Source: a bacterium (GTDB taxonomy: Bacteria > Chloroflexota > Dormibacteria > UBA8260 > Bog-877). Taken from it: a stretch of DNA of 5,147 nucleotides. The position numbers were made by a program, and so were the translations under genes. The stretch covers positions 1 through 5,147 of the forward strand of contig JAJYWM010000106.1 in the NCBI GenBank assembly GCA_021791455.1. Direction: 5' to 3'. Under the pieces are notes generated by a model. The model searched no databases. It was not told the DNA's origin and saw nothing but the letters and a program-made list of their open reading frames with translations. Numbering within the stretch: position 1 is the first letter of the stretch; every line of letters starts with the position of its first letter. Positions 4,621 to 5,147 of the stretch are shown here, piece by piece.

Positions 4621-5147
4621 ATGGAACCGAGATCTAGCGAGCGCCAGCGGGGGGTTCCCAGGCCCGGGGGCTACAGGACCGAACACGCCCTCGCAGTCGA
4701 CGCCTCGGCTAGGATCCCCGGGTTCCGCCCCGAGCCACCCCGGTCGCTTGAGGAGCTGGCACTCCCCTTCTCCTTCGTCGCCGAACTGGTGCTCAAGATC
4801 ATGTACTTCAACGGCAACATCCTGGGTCGGGACATCGCCGCCCGGGCCTGCCTGCCCTGGTCGATCACCTCCGACGCCCTCAACTTCCTGGCGTCCGAGG
4901 GCTACTGCGGTACCACTGGCATCCGGGGCACCGCCGGCCCAGGCGCCGACTTCGCCGAGAGCCTTCAGTACCTGGTGACCAGTCTCGGGCGCGAGCGGGC
5001 CCGTGAGCTGTTGGAGCTGAACCAGTACGCCGGCCCCGCGCCCGTCCATCTCGATGACTACCTGGAGAGCGCCCGCTCCCTGGTCGACGAGGCACCCACG
5101 GTGGGGCGTGACCAGCTGCGGCAGGCCCTCAGCCACCTGGTGGTGCC
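4621..5147 (+). CDS. N-terminal part of a probable AAA-family ATPase (incomplete at the window edge)
   Basis: An open frame of 175 codons from ATG 4621 runs off the right edge without a stop. GGAAGGAA lies 4 nt upstream, a strong ribosome binding site that fixes the start. After a basic, Pro-rich leader comes a region (about residues 40-165) with LPFSFVAELVLKIMY, IAARACLPWSITSDALNFLA, LGRERARELLE, NQYAGPAPVHLDDY and LRQALSHLV. From memory this matches the N-terminal, probably winged-helix-like region that precedes the nucleotide-binding core in a family of predicted AAA ATPases found in myxobacteria, acidobacteria and related soil lineages; their function is not established. Walker A and B motifs would lie beyond the window, so the ATPase call rests on the N-terminal resemblance alone. 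It has its own ribosome binding site and a 171-bp gap from the sigma operon, so it may be transcribed separately. Confidence 0.65.
   Translation, partial: MEPRSSERQRGVPRPGGYRTEHALAVDASARIPGFRPEPPRSLEELALPFSFVAELVLKIMYFNGNILGRDIAARACLPWSITSDALNFLASEGYCGTTGIRGTAGPGADFAESLQYLVTSLGRERARELLELNQYAGPAPVHLDDYLESARSLVDEAPTVGRDQLRQALSHLVV

Overview
The window is GC-rich, with a housekeeping ribosomal protein gene at its left edge followed by accessory surface and regulatory genes. The base composition, GTG starts and gene content suit a high-GC bacterium such as an actinomycetote or a chloroflexote/dormibacterote-like soil lineage. No marker in the window settles the phylum.

Layout. (1) Minus strand, 1-157: the 5' part of rpmG (ribosomal protein bL33) runs off the left edge. 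It has a good Shine-Dalgarno, a compact sigma-70-type promoter with a 17-bp spacer, and a perfect hairpin plus T5 tract that would lie at the very 5' end of the mRNA. (2) 158-490: no gene is supported; this is the divergent spacer between rpmG and the pilus genes. (3) Plus strand, 491-2680: three tightly packed genes for Tad/Flp-pilus-type envelope proteins. These are a TadG-like Tad_N protein with twelve cysteines, a TadE-type pseudopilin, and a second TadE-type pseudopilin that overlaps it by 4 nt. (4) 2681-3215: no convincing gene; it holds a perfect 14-bp palindrome. (5) 3216-4449: an ECF-type sigma-70 factor overlapping by 8 nt a single-pass membrane protein whose exterior part is a His/Ser/Pro/Gly-rich array of 57-bp (19-residue) tandem repeats. 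(6) 4450-4620: a spacer with a nested inverted repeat. (7) 4621 to the right edge: the N-terminal part of a protein resembling the winged-helix-like N-terminal region of a family of AAA-type ATPases. Its nucleotide-binding core lies outside the window.

How they may work together (inference). The Tad_N and TadE-type proteins are probably exported minor components of a Tad-like pilus or secretion apparatus whose ATPase, platform and prepilin peptidase genes are elsewhere. The sigma factor and repeat protein look like a signalling pair: the membrane protein is placed where an anti-sigma factor normally sits but lacks a recognisable zinc anti-sigma motif. Whether it controls the pilus genes cannot be told from this window. 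The least ordinary element is this sigma factor/repeat-sensor pair.
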